Source of the DNA: Providencia alcalifaciens
Lineage (GTDB): Bacteria; Pseudomonadota; Gammaproteobacteria; Enterobacterales; Enterobacteriaceae
Reading direction: 5' to 3'
Length of the DNA: 64,000 bases
NCBI RefSeq assembly: GCF_915403165.1
Contig: NZ_OU659204.1
Span: 3,866,808 to 3,930,807 of the forward strand
Below are positions 30,509 to 40,272 of the stretch, piece after piece. The notes beneath the pieces are model-generated. The model ran no database searches, was not told the DNA's origin, and saw only the letters and a program-made list of their open reading frames with translations. Made by a program: the position numbers and the translations under genes. Each line of letters opens with the position of its first letter. The stretch's first letter is position 1.

Positions 30509-31573
30509 TTAGTACCTTCCCATCATTGAGCGCATATTCATCGGCAGCATTTGCTCCGTTGCTTCAATCACATCACTCGCAGGGATCACGGAGAGATATT
30601 TTTTATTGCGGTCGAGTTCATCTCTAGGTGGCATATTTTCATAATCCCCCGCCCAGAATTTCACTACATTATCGCTCCATGGACGCCAGAAAATATGGTT
30701 TGTGGCACCAAATAAGCAAACGATGGGAGTTTTAACCGCGGCAGCGATATGCATCGGTGCAGAATCGACACCAATAAAAAGGGCAGCATGCGCAATTAAT
30801 GCGCCTAATTCAGGGAAGGATGTTTTTCCTGCAAGCTCAGTCGTTGGCCTAGTTTGGCAATTCTCTGCAATTTCATTCACACACGCTAAGTCTTCTTTGC
30901 TTGGGCCTGATGTTAATACCACTTGATAGCCACGAGACTGTAATGCATCAATGACAGCTGAGAATTTTTCATTATCCCAACATTTAAAAATTTGCCGAGC
31001 TGTTGGTTGGATCACGACATAGCTGCTGTGAACGCCAAGGTCTAACAGTCTTTGATCAATTTTTTTCCAATCATCTTGTGCATAAGACATGGTTAGGTCT
31101 GTTTTAAATTCTTGGATCCCTAACGGTTTTAATACAGAAAGATTATTTAAAACAACATGCTCCCCTTCAGGGGGGGTAAGATGCGTAAAGCTATTTCGCC
31201 AAAATTTCGAATCTCGATGACCGAAATCGTGCGAAATCTTAGTTTCAGCGGGAATGGCGCGAACGAGCAACGAAACCATCCATTGGTCGGCAAGGTTAAC
31301 TACCAAATCATACTGATTACGGCGTAATTTAAACAGCAGGCTTAAAAAGTTGCAGGCTTTGCTGATACCCCCACTTTTCTTACCTTTCATACCATATAGC
31401 GTATGGATCTCTTGGTTTTCCGACAAAATGGGAATGGTGTCCTGATAAAGCAAAACATCAATCTGGGCATCAGGATAATTTTGCTTTAATGAGCTGATAA
31501 CAGGCGTTGTCAGTAGCATGTCACCATGAAACCGCATCTTGATTACAAGAATTTTTTTATACTGTTTTTTCAC
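30509..31573 (-). CDS. waaQ: LPS heptosyltransferase III
   Basis: 354 residues, GT9 family. It begins KKILVIKMRFHGDMLLTTPVI and has VVIQPTARQIFKCW and FIGVDSAPMHIAAAV in the C-terminal lobe. It adds the side-branch heptose III to heptose II. First gene of the long core operon reaching waaL and probably mutM. The upstream ~165 bp must hold the operon promoter; I see no RfaH ops element there. Confidence 0.94.
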   Translation of the reverse strand: MKKQYKKILVIKMRFHGDMLLTTPVISSLKQNYPDAQIDVLLYQDTIPILSENQEIHTLYGMKGKKSGGISKACNFLSLLFKLRRNQYDLVVNLADQWMVSLLVRAIPAETKISHDFGHRDSKFWRNSFTHLTPPEGEHVVLNNLSVLKPLGIQEFKTDLTMSYAQDDWKKIDQRLLDLGVHSSYVVIQPTARQIFKCWDNEKFSAVIDALQSRGYQVVLTSGPSKEDLACVNEIAENCQTRPTTELAGKTSFPELGALIAHAALFIGVDSAPMHIAAAVKTPIVCLFGATNHIFWRPWSDNVVKFWAGDYENMPPRDELDRNKKYLSVIPASDVIEATEQMLPMNMRSMMGRY

Positions 31574-31737
31574 CAGGAGCTCTTAATCAGGTCTAGTAGA
31601 TAAATTGATATGGATATTTGACAATAAAATGCGTTATTAATTCCATGAATACTGAATATGTTACTACGTTCAGATTAATGGTTATAGTTTTTAATCAATA
31701 TCCCAATGGATAGCCACTTTATAGCTAATTTTTGACA

Positions 31738-31763
31738 TAAAAAAACCCAGCCTAAGCTGGGTT
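31738..31763 (-). terminator. Terminator of rpmB-rpmG
   Basis: Read on the minus strand: an 8-bp stem AACCCAGC / GCTGGGTT with a 4-nt loop, then a run of seven T. It lies 22 bp after rpmG and insulates the waa operon from ribosomal-protein transcription. Confidence 0.9.
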
Positions 31764-31784
31764 CTTCGTACGCAGAAAGCAAAA

Positions 31785-31955
<171 letters not shown>

Positions 31956-31963
31956 TTAGCTCC

Positions 31964-32221
<258 letters not shown>

Positions 32222-32269
32222 TCAGCTCGAGCTTTTTTGTTCTGGGCTTGACTGCCTCGTCAGGCTTAG

Positions 32270-32345
32270 GAGCCCATCTCAGCAAACTTTTAAGTGATCA
32301 ACAAAATATATTTATCTTAGCAAAAAAATTTACTGAGATAGGCTC
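32270..32345 (-). promoter_or_regulatory. Long hairpin in the rpmB 5' leader
   Basis: On the minus-strand RNA a 13-bp stem forms between 32345-32333 (GAGCCUAUCUCAG) and 32282-32270 (CUGAGAUGGGCUC), with a single U-G pair and a ~50-nt AU-rich loop. It sits between the predicted promoter and the rpmB start. A role in regulation is inference. Confidence 0.55.
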
Positions 32346-32379
32346 TTCTCGTCAAACCCGAGATCCTTAAAGGTGGCGT

Positions 32380-32408
32380 AGTATACGCTTTCAATCGTTT
32401 TCACTCAA
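32380..32408 (-). promoter_or_regulatory. Predicted sigma-70 promoter of rpmB-rpmG
   Basis: Minus strand: -35 TTGAGT (32408-32403), 17-bp spacer, -10 TATACT (32385-32380). This predicts initiation near 32373, about 170 nt upstream of rpmB. Confidence 0.6.
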
Positions 32409-32453
32409 GCCCAACACAGCAAAAGTTGTCATTTTTTAGTCAAAAAAATGATT

Positions 32454-33119
32454 TTACAGCCATCCACGCTCAGCAAATGAGGTACAAGATTTGTGTCCAA
32501 CCACAAAATGATCAAGTAATTTAATCCCCATAATGTCACAAGCACTCTGAATTCGCTCAGTAACGTACTTGTCTGCCATGCTTGGTTCAGGGTTTCCTGA
32601 TGGATGATTATGAGCAAGTACTATCGCTCTGGCATTCATTTTCATGGCAAACCGGATAATTTCTCTTGGGTGTACTTCAACACGATTGATTGTGCCTTTA
32701 AACATCTCTTCATGGCAAATCACCTGATGCTGGTTATTCAAAAATAATACCATGAAAACTTCTCGCTCCTGCCCTGAAAACAATTCAAGTAACCTCGATT
32801 TCAATGTATTAGGGTTATCCATAACATCATAACAAAGCACTTGTGCAGAAAAACAACGCCTTGCGAGTTCACTTGCTGCCTGCAACTGCGTTAACTTGCA
32901 GGTTCCCATACCTTTACATTCAATCAATTTGTCATAGTCAGCTTGCACTAATAAATAGAGTGAACCAAACTCATGAAGTAAACGCTGAGCAAGTTGTAAA
33001 ACGGGTTCACCCCGTGTTCCTGTACGTAAAAAAATGGCTAATAACTCTGCATCTGATAATGATGCCGCTCCATACGCCAACATTTTTTCTCGTGGTAAAA
33101 GCTCCGTGTATTCATGCAT
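32454..33119 (-). CDS. radC: RadC family (JAMM/MPN+) protein
   Basis: 221 residues from the ATG giving MHEYTELLPREKMLAYG; an upstream in-frame extension is non-family. It has the N-terminal helix-hairpin-helix-like part and the C-terminal JAMM domain with VEVHPREI and the metal motif HNHPSGNPEPSMAD. The biochemical role is unresolved; the historical link to DNA repair in E. coli was traced to another gene. It lies upstream of rpmB, as in E. coli. Confidence 0.93.
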   Translation of the reverse strand: MHEYTELLPREKMLAYGAASLSDAELLAIFLRTGTRGEPVLQLAQRLLHEFGSLYLLVQADYDKLIECKGMGTCKLTQLQAASELARRCFSAQVLCYDVMDNPNTLKSRLLELFSGQEREVFMVLFLNNQHQVICHEEMFKGTINRVEVHPREIIRFAMKMNARAIVLAHNHPSGNPEPSMADKYVTERIQSACDIMGIKLLDHFVVGHKSCTSFAERGWL

Positions 33120-33301
33120 CGACTCATCCCCTTTTGTGCCGTTGCCTTCTTTGTAGCCAACCAACATATACAGAGCAATCATCTAAACTAGCCTTTGCGT
33201 AGCGCTTCGCAAAAATAGCATTGGGATACAAAATCGGCTCTCTCACCAAGCTCATTGATATGGTAAGATGCCCCCCATGTTGACCAAATCGGACAGAGAC
33301 C

Positions 33302-34558
33302 ATGACTCAACAAACTTCAGTTAACTCATTATTAGGTAAGCGAATTGTTCTTGGTATCAGTGGTGGAATAGCCGCTTATAAAATTCCTGAGCTCACTCGC
33401 CGACTGCGTGATGAAGGGGCATCTGTACGTGTTGTCATGACACCTGCGGCAAAAGCGTTCATTACACCTCTCACGTTGCAAGCCGTTTCCGGTTATCCGG
33501 TCGCTGATGATTTGCTAGACCCTGCAGCTGAAGCCGCCATGGGTCACATTGAATTGGCAAAATGGGCTGATATAATTATTTTAGCGCCAGCAACTGCCGA
33601 TTTAATCGCACGATTAACCACTGGCATGGCGAATGATTTACTCACGACAGTTTGCCTTGCATCTGCGGCACCTATTGCCGTCGTGCCTGCGATGAATCAA
33701 CAAATGTATCGCGCTGCGGCAACACAGGATAATTTAATCAGACTGCAACAACGCCAGTGTATGATTTGGGGCCCTGATGAAGGCAGCCAAGCATGTGGTG
33801 ATGTCGGTCCCGGGCGCATGATTGACCCATTAGCGATTGTGAAATTGGCAAGCCAGCATTTTCAATCATATTTAGGTCAGCAATCACGTTCAGATCTAGA
33901 TGGAATTTCAATCATGGTCACGGCAGGTCCAACCCGTGAAGATTTAGATCCTGTACGCTTTATCAGTAATCATAGTTCTGGGAAAATGGGTTTTGCCATC
34001 GCGCAAGCCGCCAGTGAACGCGGAGCGAACGTCACTCTCGTAGCAGGCCCTGTTAATTTGGCAACACCAAATGGTGTAAACCGCATTAACGTGACGAGTG
34101 CCCTTGAGATGTATGAGCAAGTACACCAGTCTATTACCGAGCAAGATATTTTTATCGGCTGTGCTGCGGTGGCAGATTACCGTGCCAAAACCGTCGCTGA
34201 AAATAAAATTAAGAAACAAGGGGATGAAGTTTCCATTACCCTTGTGCAGAATCCTGACATTGTGGCAAGTGTAGGAAAACTGCCGCAAAATCGTCCATAT
34301 GTAGTCGGTTTTGCGGCAGAAACCCAAAATGTCGAAGAATACGCACGACAAAAGCGCCAACAAAAGCAACTTGATTTAATTTGTGCGAATGACGTTTCCT
34401 TAGCGGATAATGGTTTTAATAGTGATAACAATGCACTACATCTATTTGATGCCTATGGTGATGTTCGATTACCACACAGTAGTAAAATTGAATTAAGCCA
34501 CCATTTACTTGACGAGATACTCCAACGTTATGAAAAAAATCGATCTGAAAATTCTTGA
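33302..34558 (+). CDS. coaBC: Bifunctional phosphopantothenoylcysteine decarboxylase/phosphopantothenate-cysteine ligase
   Basis: 418 residues. The N-terminal flavoprotein CoaC half begins [15 protein letters not shown], has the active-site His in [11 protein letters not shown], and carries [10 protein letters not shown]. The C-terminal CoaB half starts near [18 protein letters not shown] with CTP-binding residues in [10 protein letters not shown]. It couples 4'-phosphopantothenate to cysteine and decarboxylates it on the way to CoA. Divergent from radC; its 3' end overlaps dut by 29 bases. Confidence 0.97.
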   Translation: MTQQTSVNSLLGKRIVLGISGGIAAYKIPELTRRLRDEGASVRVVMTPAAKAFITPLTLQAVSGYPVADDLLDPAAEAAMGHIELAKWADIIILAPATADLIARLTTGMANDLLTTVCLASAAPIAVVPAMNQQMYRAAATQDNLIRLQQRQCMIWGPDEGSQACGDVGPGRMIDPLAIVKLASQHFQSYLGQQSRSDLDGISIMVTAGPTREDLDPVRFISNHSSGKMGFAIAQAASERGANVTLVAGPVNLATPNGVNRINVTSALEMYEQVHQSITEQDIFIGCAAVADYRAKTVAENKIKKQGDEVSITLVQNPDIVASVGKLPQNRPYVVGFAAETQNVEEYARQKRQQKQLDLICANDVSLADNGFNSDNNALHLFDAYGDVRLPHSSKIELSHHLLDEILQRYEKNRSENS

Positions 34559-34985
34559 TGCCCGTATTGGGAACGAGTTTCCACTGCCAACTTACGCAAC
34601 CACTGGCTCTGCGGGTTTAGATTTACGTGCATGTCTTGATGCACCTATCGATTTAGCACCGGGTCAGACTGAATTGATCCCAACGGGTCTAGCTATCCAT
34701 ATTGCAGACGAGCAACTTGCGGCAGTGATTCTGCCACGTTCAGGTTTAGGCCATAAGCATGGTGTTGTTCTGGGTAACTTAGTCGGTTTAATCGATTCCG
34801 ACTACCAAGGCCAACTGATGGTGTCTGTATGGAACCGTAGCGACAAAGCATTCACTGTTGAACCGGGTGAACGTATGGCACAAATGGTCTTTGTTCCTGT
34901 TGTTCAAGCGCAATTCAATATTGTAGATGACTTTGACGCGACTGAACGCGGTGAAGGTGGTTTCGGTCATTCTGGTCGCCAATAA
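34530..34985 (+). CDS. dut: Deoxyuridine 5'-triphosphate nucleotidohydrolase
   Basis: 151 residues from [14 protein letters not shown], the E. coli-like start lying inside the coaBC 3' end. All five dUTPase motifs are visible: [36 protein letters not shown] and the C-terminal [11 protein letters not shown]. The trimer hydrolyses dUTP to dUMP, preventing uracil incorporation and feeding dTMP synthesis. Confidence 0.97.
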   Translation: MKKIDLKILDARIGNEFPLPTYATTGSAGLDLRACLDAPIDLAPGQTELIPTGLAIHIADEQLAAVILPRSGLGHKHGVVLGNLVGLIDSDYQGQLMVSVWNRSDKAFTVEPGERMAQMVFVPVVQAQFNIVDDFDATERGEGGFGHSGRQ

Positions 34986-35012
34986 GTCGAACCTATTCAC
35001 GTTGAAATACCG

Positions 35013-35041
35013 AATATAGGCGTCCTACAAGCGCCTATATT
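35013..35041 (+). terminator. Terminator after dut
   Basis: A 10-bp stem AATATAGGCG / CGCCTATATT with a 9-nt loop, then a short T-rich tail. Confidence 0.65.
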
Positions 35042-35204
35042 TATGAACAAAAACAATCAGTGCGGTATTTTTTCACCTCGTGAATGTCTTAGATTTGGTT
35101 ATAATCTCTACATATTTTAAATCTGTTTTATTCTGAGTGTCACTTTACTCAGAGCGAAATTTTGGATAGTTTGTCTTGCTGTTTTAGCAGGGGTCTTATC
35201 AGAC

Positions 35205-35801
35205 ATGGCAGAGAATACAATACAAAAACGTAACAGACGTGATGAGATTTTACAGGCTCTTGCGTTAATGTTAGAAAGTAGCGATGGTAGCCAGCGTATT
35301 ACAACGGCAAAACTCGCTGCAACAGTGGGTGTCTCAGAAGCTGCGCTATATCGTCATTTTCCAAGCAAAATGAAGATGTTCGACAGCTTAATTGAATTTA
35401 TTGAAGATTCACTTGTTTCCCGCATCAACCTGATTTTAGCGGACGAAAAAGATACACTTGTCCGAATTAAACTGGTTTTAGCGCTAATTTTAGGTTTCTC
35501 TGAGAAAAACCCAGGATTAACGCGTATAATGACGGGTCATGCGCTAATGTTCGAGCAAGATAGGCTGCAAGGGCGCATTAACCAATTATTCGAACGTATC
35601 GAATCACAGCTGCGACAAGTATTAAAAGAGAAAAAAATCCGTGATGGGCAAGGTTTTCTCCATGACGAATCACTATTAGCTTCTCAACTATTAGCCTTCT
35701 GTGAAGGTATGCTGTCCCGCTTCGTACGTTCTGAGTTTCGTTACCGTCCAACGGTAGAGTTCGAAGCTCGCTGGCCTTTAATTTTGGCTCAGTTACAATA
35801 A
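35205..35801 (+). CDS. slmA: Nucleoid occlusion factor SlmA
   Basis: 198 residues, TetR-family fold. The N-terminal helix-turn-helix reads [27 protein letters not shown]-bound SlmA blocks FtsZ assembly over the nucleoid. It follows coaBC-dut in the same order as in E. coli. The ~200-bp upstream gap holds the dut terminator and a second small hairpin (CTGAGT...ACTCAG, 35133-35152) in the leader. Confidence 0.96.
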   Translation: MAENTIQKRNRRDEILQALALMLESSDGSQRITTAKLAATVGVSEAALYRHFPSKMKMFDSLIEFIEDSLVSRINLILADEKDTLVRIKLVLALILGFSEKNPGLTRIMTGHALMFEQDRLQGRINQLFERIESQLRQVLKEKKIRDGQGFLHDESLLASQLLAFCEGMLSRFVRSEFRYRPTVEFEARWPLILAQLQ

Positions 35802-35820
35802 CCGCTTATTTATACTACTC

Positions 35821-35853
35821 ACCCCGCCCATTATTGGGCGAGGGCTTTTTTTT
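35821..35853 (+). terminator. Terminator after slmA
   Basis: A GC-rich stem CGCCCA / TGGGCG with a TTAT loop, extended by a CCCC...GAGGG outer pairing, followed by nine T. It lies between convergent slmA and pyrE. Confidence 0.85.
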
Positions 35854-35856
35854 CAA

Positions 35857-36498
35857 TTAAATCCCGTACTGCTCACGATACGCTTTCATCGCAGCCAGAT
35901 GAGGCTGCATATCGTCTTTTTCCGCTAAATACGTAATTAAATCGCTCATTGTGATGATCGAATACACTTTGCATCCGTAGTCACGTTCCACTTCCTGCAC
36001 CGCAGAAATTTCACCCTTCCCTTTTTCTTGGCGATCTAAACACAGCAACACACCACTCAACGTTGCTTCTTGCTGTTTGATGATTTCCATCGACTCACGA
36101 ATTGCCGTACCTGCCGTAATCACATCATCGACAACCACAACACGTCCTTGCAGTGGGCTACCCACTAATGTGCCGCCTTCCCCGTGGTCTTTCGCTTCTT
36201 TACGATTAAAACAATATGGCATATCGATATCGTGATGTTCTGCTAACGCCACGGCGGTTGTGGTCGCAATCGGAATACCTTTATAGGCTGGACCAAAAAT
36301 CACATCACACTCAATTGCACTTTCTTTTAATGCTTGTGCATAAAAACGACCGACAAGAGCCAAGTCACGCCCTGTATTAAACAGCCCCGCATTAAAGAAA
36401 TAGGGACTCTTACGACCTGATTTCAGCGTAAACTCACCAAATTTTAGTACCTGTTTTTTCATGGCAAGTTCAATAAAATCGCGCTGATAGGCTTTCAT
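35857..36498 (-). CDS. pyrE: Orotate phosphoribosyltransferase
   Basis: 213 residues. The PRPP-binding motif is [13 protein letters not shown], with [11 protein letters not shown] upstream and a conserved N-terminal [16 protein letters not shown]. It converts orotate and PRPP to OMP in pyrimidine synthesis. It lies downstream of rph with a hairpin-plus-T-tract between them, the classical UTP-controlled attenuator arrangement. Confidence 0.97.
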   Translation of the reverse strand: MKAYQRDFIELAMKKQVLKFGEFTLKSGRKSPYFFNAGLFNTGRDLALVGRFYAQALKESAIECDVIFGPAYKGIPIATTTAVALAEHHDIDMPYCFNRKEAKDHGEGGTLVGSPLQGRVVVVDDVITAGTAIRESMEIIKQQEATLSGVLLCLDRQEKGKGEISAVQEVERDYGCKVYSIITMSDLITYLAEKDDMQPHLAAMKAYREQYGI

Positions 36499-36593
36499 TG
36501 GTCATTCTCCTCATTAATTAGTATTGGTCTTTTTTTGAAACGACTTTCGCGGTTTATCTTCATCAGTAAACAACTTCATCAATAAACTGCGGA

Positions 36594-36621
36594 CATAAAA
36601 AAGGCGACTTTTCAGCCGCCT
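36594..36621 (-). terminator. pyrE attenuator
   Basis: Minus strand: stem AGGCGGCT / AGTCGCCT (one G-U pair) with a short loop, then six to seven T. It begins about 15 bases after the rph stop, so the ribosome translating the end of rph can follow RNA polymerase into the hairpin when UTP is scarce, as in the known E. coli rph-pyrE control. Confidence 0.85.
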
Positions 36622-36635
36622 ATTTAATCATAAAT

Positions 36636-37349
36636 TTATTTCAGCGCTTCTCGCTGAGCTTCGAAAATGGTGTCTAGCCCCGTTTTCGCTAATGCTAAAA
36701 GAGCTAAAAGCTCTTCATGGCTGAACGGTTCGCCTTCTGCGGTACCTTGTACCTCAATCATTCGACCATCATCCATCATCACGACGTTCATATCCGTTTC
36801 TGCAGCAGAATCTTCAACATACTCAAGGTCACACAGCGCTTCTTGGTTAACGATACCCACAGACACCGCTGCAACCATAGATTTCAGAGGGCTTTTTGCT
36901 AATTTACCTTGAGCAACCATGTTGTTCAGTGCATCAACCAATGCAACACACGCGCCTGAGATAGCCGCAGTACGCGTACCGCCATCCGCTTGGATAACAT
37001 CGCAATCCAATGTAATGGTGTGTTCGCCAAGTTTTTTCAGGTCAACCGCCGCACGTAATGAACGCGCGATCAGTCGTTGAATTTCCATCGTACGACCAGT
37101 TTGTTTCCCTTTCGCAGCTTCACGCTGATTACGAGAATTTGTCGCACGAGGTAACATGCCGTATTCCGCCGTTACCCAACCTTGACCTTGTCCTTTGAGA
37201 AAACGAGGAACACCGTCCTCAACGGTCGCGGTGCATAACACTTTAGTGTCGCCAAACTCAATAAGAACAGAGCCTTCCGCATGCTTTGTATAATTACGCG
37301 TAATTTTTATTGGACGCATCTGGTCTGCTAATCTACCTGCTGGGCGCAT
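36636..37349 (-). CDS. rph: Ribonuclease PH
   Basis: 237 residues, full-length and in frame (unlike the frameshifted E. coli K-12 allele). Family stretches include [30 protein letters not shown] and [18 protein letters not shown] phosphorolytic 3' exonuclease that trims tRNA precursors. It also serves as the leader cistron of the pyrE attenuator. Divergent from yicC. Confidence 0.97.
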   Translation of the reverse strand: MRPAGRLADQMRPIKITRNYTKHAEGSVLIEFGDTKVLCTATVEDGVPRFLKGQGQGWVTAEYGMLPRATNSRNQREAAKGKQTGRTMEIQRLIARSLRAAVDLKKLGEHTITLDCDVIQADGGTRTAAISGACVALVDALNNMVAQGKLAKSPLKSMVAAVSVGIVNQEALCDLEYVEDSAAETDMNVVMMDDGRMIEVQGTAEGEPFSHEELLALLALAKTGLDTIFEAQREALK

Positions 37350-37472
37350 GGTGTTATCTCCGTTATCAACTCAAATTGGCACGTATTATACGTTGTTAAT
37401 CGGATAATGCCTATCCTGTCATCCGTCATAGCGCTATAATCCTGTTATCTTAATGAATGATAGGAACGAATT

Positions 37473-38336
37473 ATGATCCGTAGTATGACTGCTTTTGCCC
37501 GCCGTGATATCAAGGGTGAATGGGGGAATGCGGCTTGGGAGCTGCGTTCCGTAAACCAGCGTTATTTAGAAACCTATATCCGTTTACCCGAGCAATTTCG
37601 CAGCTTAGAGCCAGTTATCCGTGAACGCCTTCGTTCCCGTCTAACCCGTGGTAAAGTCGAATGTAACCTACGTTTTGATTTAGATGGTGCTCACCGTGGT
37701 GCATTACTGCTCAATGAAGATTTAGCTCGCCAGCTGATTAGCGCTGCGAACTGGGTAAAAAATTACAGCCATGAAGGCGAGATTAATCCGTTAGAAATTT
37801 TACGCTGGCCGGGTGTGATGTCCGCTGGTGAACAAGATTTAGACGCGATTAGTGAACAGTTAATGGCTGGCTTAGATGAAACCATCGATGCCTTTATCCA
37901 AAGCCGTGAAGCTGAAGGGGCAGCGCTACATAGCCTTATCGAGCAACGTCTGGATGGTGTTTTGGTTGAAGTTGCCAAAGTTCGCCAACATATGCCTGAA
38001 ATCCTGCAATGGCAGCGTGACCGCCTGCAAAGCAAATTAGACGATGCGCAAATCCAATTGGATAACAACCGCTTAGAGCAAGAACTAATTTTATTGGCAC
38101 AACGTGTTGATGTAGCAGAAGAGTTAGACCGACTGGAAGCTCACGTCAAAGAGACTCGCAATATTCTGAAGAAAAAAGAAGCCAGCGGTCGCCGCCTCGA
38201 TTTCATGATGCAAGAATTTAACCGTGAATCAAACACCCTTGCCTCTAAGTCTATTAATAGTGAAGTGACTAACTCTGCTGTTGAGCTCAAAGTATTAATC
38301 GAGCAAATGCGCGAACAGATTCAAAACATCGAATAA
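37473..38336 (+). CDS. yicC: YicC family endoribonuclease
   Basis: 287 residues. N-terminal YicC domain starting IRSMTAFARRDIKGEWG, C-terminal DUF1732 region with coiled-coil character (RVDVAEELDRLEAHVKETRNI... split here) and the family end SNTLASKSINSEVTNSAVELK region. The family has been linked to RNA turnover in E. coli. Divergent from rph as in E. coli, where dinD follows; here only a dinD relic follows. Confidence 0.94.
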   Translation: MIRSMTAFARRDIKGEWGNAAWELRSVNQRYLETYIRLPEQFRSLEPVIRERLRSRLTRGKVECNLRFDLDGAHRGALLLNEDLARQLISAANWVKNYSHEGEINPLEILRWPGVMSAGEQDLDAISEQLMAGLDETIDAFIQSREAEGAALHSLIEQRLDGVLVEVAKVRQHMPEILQWQRDRLQSKLDDAQIQLDNNRLEQELILLAQRVDVAEELDRLEAHVKETRNILKKKEASGRRLDFMMQEFNRESNTLASKSINSEVTNSAVELKVLIEQMREQIQNIE

Positions 38337-38360
38337 AATTCACTTTTCAGAGTAACTTCA

Positions 38361-38393
38361 AGCCAGCTTATTCACTGAATTTGCTGGTTTTTT
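38361..38393 (+). terminator. Terminator after yicC
   Basis: A stem based on CCAGC / GCTGG with inner TTC/GAA pairing, followed by six T. It lies 26 bp after the yicC stop. Confidence 0.75.
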
Positions 38394-38488
38394 ATTATAA
38401 AAGAATAAAAAAACCCGTTCTTACAATTTGGTGTAATAGTAACCAAATTTACTTGCCGATAGAGTATTTCCCTCAATATCAAACCACA

Positions 38489-38620
38489 ATGGGAAATGCG
38501 ATATGAATCACCATGACCATTTCGAGGATGTCCTCGATATGGTTAATATTGGCTCAGGAGCTCAACGATAATCATACTGCCACGCTATACTTGCTACCAC
38601 TATATAGCTTCTGACCATTT
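38489..38620 (+). pseudogene. dinD: Decayed remnant of dinD (DNA-damage-inducible protein D)
   Basis: The 38337-38892 gap after yicC has no intact gene. In frame from 38506 it encodes NHHDHFEDVLDMVNIGSGAQR before a stop at 38569 (longer than quoted here only by that stop), closely matching the DinD segment I recall as DDHFEEVLDMVKIGSNAKR. Just before it, in another frame, GNAI resembles DinD's GHTI. Shortly after, in a third frame, RYTCYHYIASDH resembles RYACYLVVQNGD. The pieces are in the right order and joined by frameshifts and a small deletion. dinD follows yicC in E. coli, so the position fits. The rest of the gap (to ~38830) contains nothing I can assign. Confidence 0.6.
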
Positions 38621-38832
38621 TGTTGAGACTAACAAAGTGGGTCAAAAAATTGTTAATTTCAGCATGGCTTATAAATCCAAATTTTCACGGCAATGATTGA
38701 CGTGAAATTAGGTATTAGCAAACTCAAAGTTACCCGCTGTTCGTTGGAAACTGCAAAACTTAGCCAAAATGAATCAAGACAAACATGCTGAGGCTTACCA
38801 TCAACTTCAAAAGATATTGTCCATGTAAAAAC

Positions 38833-38858
38833 ATAAAAGCCCCGACACAAGACGGGGC
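38833..38858 (-). terminator. Terminator after xapB
   Basis: Minus strand: 6-bp stem GCCCCG / CGGGGC with an 8-nt loop, followed by a short TTTT run. It lies 35 bp beyond the transporter stop. Confidence 0.75.
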
Positions 38859-38892
38859 ATTCACAATATTCAAAAGACCTTTCTTTAAACCA

Positions 38893-40149
38893 TCAACCCA
38901 CTTTTGCCATTTCCAACGGTTTCTCACGCTGGTGCTTATAATGGAAAGAGAAGTAGAAAATCACGGCCAAGATTACGGTATAGGACGAGAATACCAGCCA
39001 AATTGACTGCCAATCCTTCACGCCATCCACACTAAAGTAATCAACGACCAATCCACTCAATATCGCCCCAAAATAGGCACCCACACCATTCACCATGGTC
39101 ATAAATAACCCTTGGGCACTGGCACGCATACGGTGATCCACTTCCTGCTCAATAAAAATAGAACCAGAAATATTAAAGAAATCAAACGCACAGCCATACA
39201 CAATCATCGACATAATTAAGAACATCAAGCCGATAGTCGATGGGTCACCGAAGGCAAAGAAGCCAAATCTCAGTGTCCATGCCAACATACTGAGCAGCAT
39301 CACGGTTTTAATACCATAACGCTTTAAAAAGAATGGGATAGCAAGAATAAATGCCACTTCAGCCATTTGGGAAACTGACAGCAAAATCGATGGATACTGA
39401 ACAATCAAACTGTCTTGATACAGCGGGTTACGCGCAAAATCATGCAAGAACGGGCTACCAAACGTATTGGTAATTTGCAGAACCGCACCCAGTAGCATCG
39501 CAAACAGGAAAAATACCGCCATAATCGGCTTTTTGAACAACACTAATGCATCTAATCCAAGCTTACTCATCCAACTGGTGGTGATAGCCTGCTTATTCAC
39601 CGCCATTTTTGGTAATGTCAGGGAATACATCGCGAGCAGCAACGAGCAACTTCCCGCCACATACAGTTGCATACTGCTCAATTCAAATTTCAGTAAACTA
39701 ATACTCCACATCGCCGCAATAAACCCGACAGTACCAAAGACACGAATTGGTGGAAAATTGGCAACAGAGTCTAGCTGATACTGACTTAGCGATGAGTAAC
39801 TAATGGTGTTCGACAGAGCGATAGTCGGCATAAATGCCATCGCATTAATTAACATTGCCCAGAACATCACTGATGGATCCGCCACCGTCGCAGCGTAAAA
39901 CAGCGAACCGGCACAAATAATATGGCAAAGCATATACAGGCGGTTTGCAGGAATATATTTATCCGCAATGATGCCGATTAACCCGGGCATCAAAATAGCG
40001 GCAATCCCTTTCGAGCTGTACACCATACCGACTTCAGCCCCTGAAAAATCCAAGGTTTTCATCATGTAGGCACCCAATGTCACCAGCCAACTTCCCCAAA
40101 CAAAATATTGCAGAAAAAGCATGACCTTTAAACGAGACTTAATATTCAT
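38893..40149 (-). CDS. xapB: XapB-type nucleoside:H+ symporter
   Basis: 418 residues with about 12 membrane helices, nucleoside:H+ symporter family of the MFS. It begins MLFLQYFVWGSWLVTLGAYM and carries VYSSKGIAAI, MIVYGCAFDFFNISGS and a C-terminal VDYFSVDGVKDWQ. From memory these match XapB (xanthosine permease) more closely than NupG. It imports purine (and possibly other) nucleosides. It lies downstream of the purine nucleoside phosphorylase across a 123-bp gap on the same strand, as in E. coli xapAB. Confidence 0.85.
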   Translation of the reverse strand: MNIKSRLKVMLFLQYFVWGSWLVTLGAYMMKTLDFSGAEVGMVYSSKGIAAILMPGLIGIIADKYIPANRLYMLCHIICAGSLFYAATVADPSVMFWAMLINAMAFMPTIALSNTISYSSLSQYQLDSVANFPPIRVFGTVGFIAAMWSISLLKFELSSMQLYVAGSCSLLLAMYSLTLPKMAVNKQAITTSWMSKLGLDALVLFKKPIMAVFFLFAMLLGAVLQITNTFGSPFLHDFARNPLYQDSLIVQYPSILLSVSQMAEVAFILAIPFFLKRYGIKTVMLLSMLAWTLRFGFFAFGDPSTIGLMFLIMSMIVYGCAFDFFNISGSIFIEQEVDHRMRASAQGLFMTMVNGVGAYFGAILSGLVVDYFSVDGVKDWQSIWLVFSSYTVILAVIFYFSFHYKHQREKPLEMAKVG

Positions 40150-40172
40150 ACTAGACTCCGTTTGGAGTGAAT

Positions 40173-40228
40173 TTGGCGGGTAACATTCTCAGCTCGGCGA
40201 TAACGCCCCAAAGGAAAACCGCTCCCGC
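40173..40228 (-). promoter_or_regulatory. Possible structured RNA between phosphorylase and xapB
   Basis: Intercistronic, on the transcribed strand: an outer pairing GCGGG / CCCGC (40228-40224 with 40180-40176) encloses a GGCG-UUAU-CGCC hairpin (40207-40196) and the segment GCUGAGAAUGUUACCC. The CUGAGA...UACCC string resembles part of a TPP riboswitch, but the rest of that aptamer is missing. Just upstream are two exact copies of TTAATTTGATAAAA (40241-40254, 40257-40270) at 16-bp spacing. Confidence 0.3.
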
Positions 40229-40272
40229 ACTGTCTTTCTATTAATTTGATAAAATCTTAATTTGATAAAAAG

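Noticed and set aside
31574..31737. RfaH ops/JUMPstart element upstream of waaQ
   Set aside because: No GGCGGTAG match on the transcribed strand; the closest string (GTGGCTATCC) differs at too many positions.
38659..38850. Small minus-strand reading frame in the yicC-xapB gap
   Set aside because: No ribosome site, no recognisable motif, and it runs through the transporter terminator; the interval is better explained in part as a dinD relic.
40173..40230. TPP riboswitch suggested by CUGAGA...UACCC upstream of xapB
   Set aside because: The second half of the aptamer (the GAACCUGAUCUGG-type arm and the closing AGGGA strand) is absent, and the downstream gene is a nucleoside transporter.
40176..40236. 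Cobalamin riboswitch core on the plus strand (CCGCTCCCGCACTGT)
   Set aside because: Only one box resembles the consensus, and the plus strand here leads into the antisense of the phosphorylase rather than a plausible target gene.
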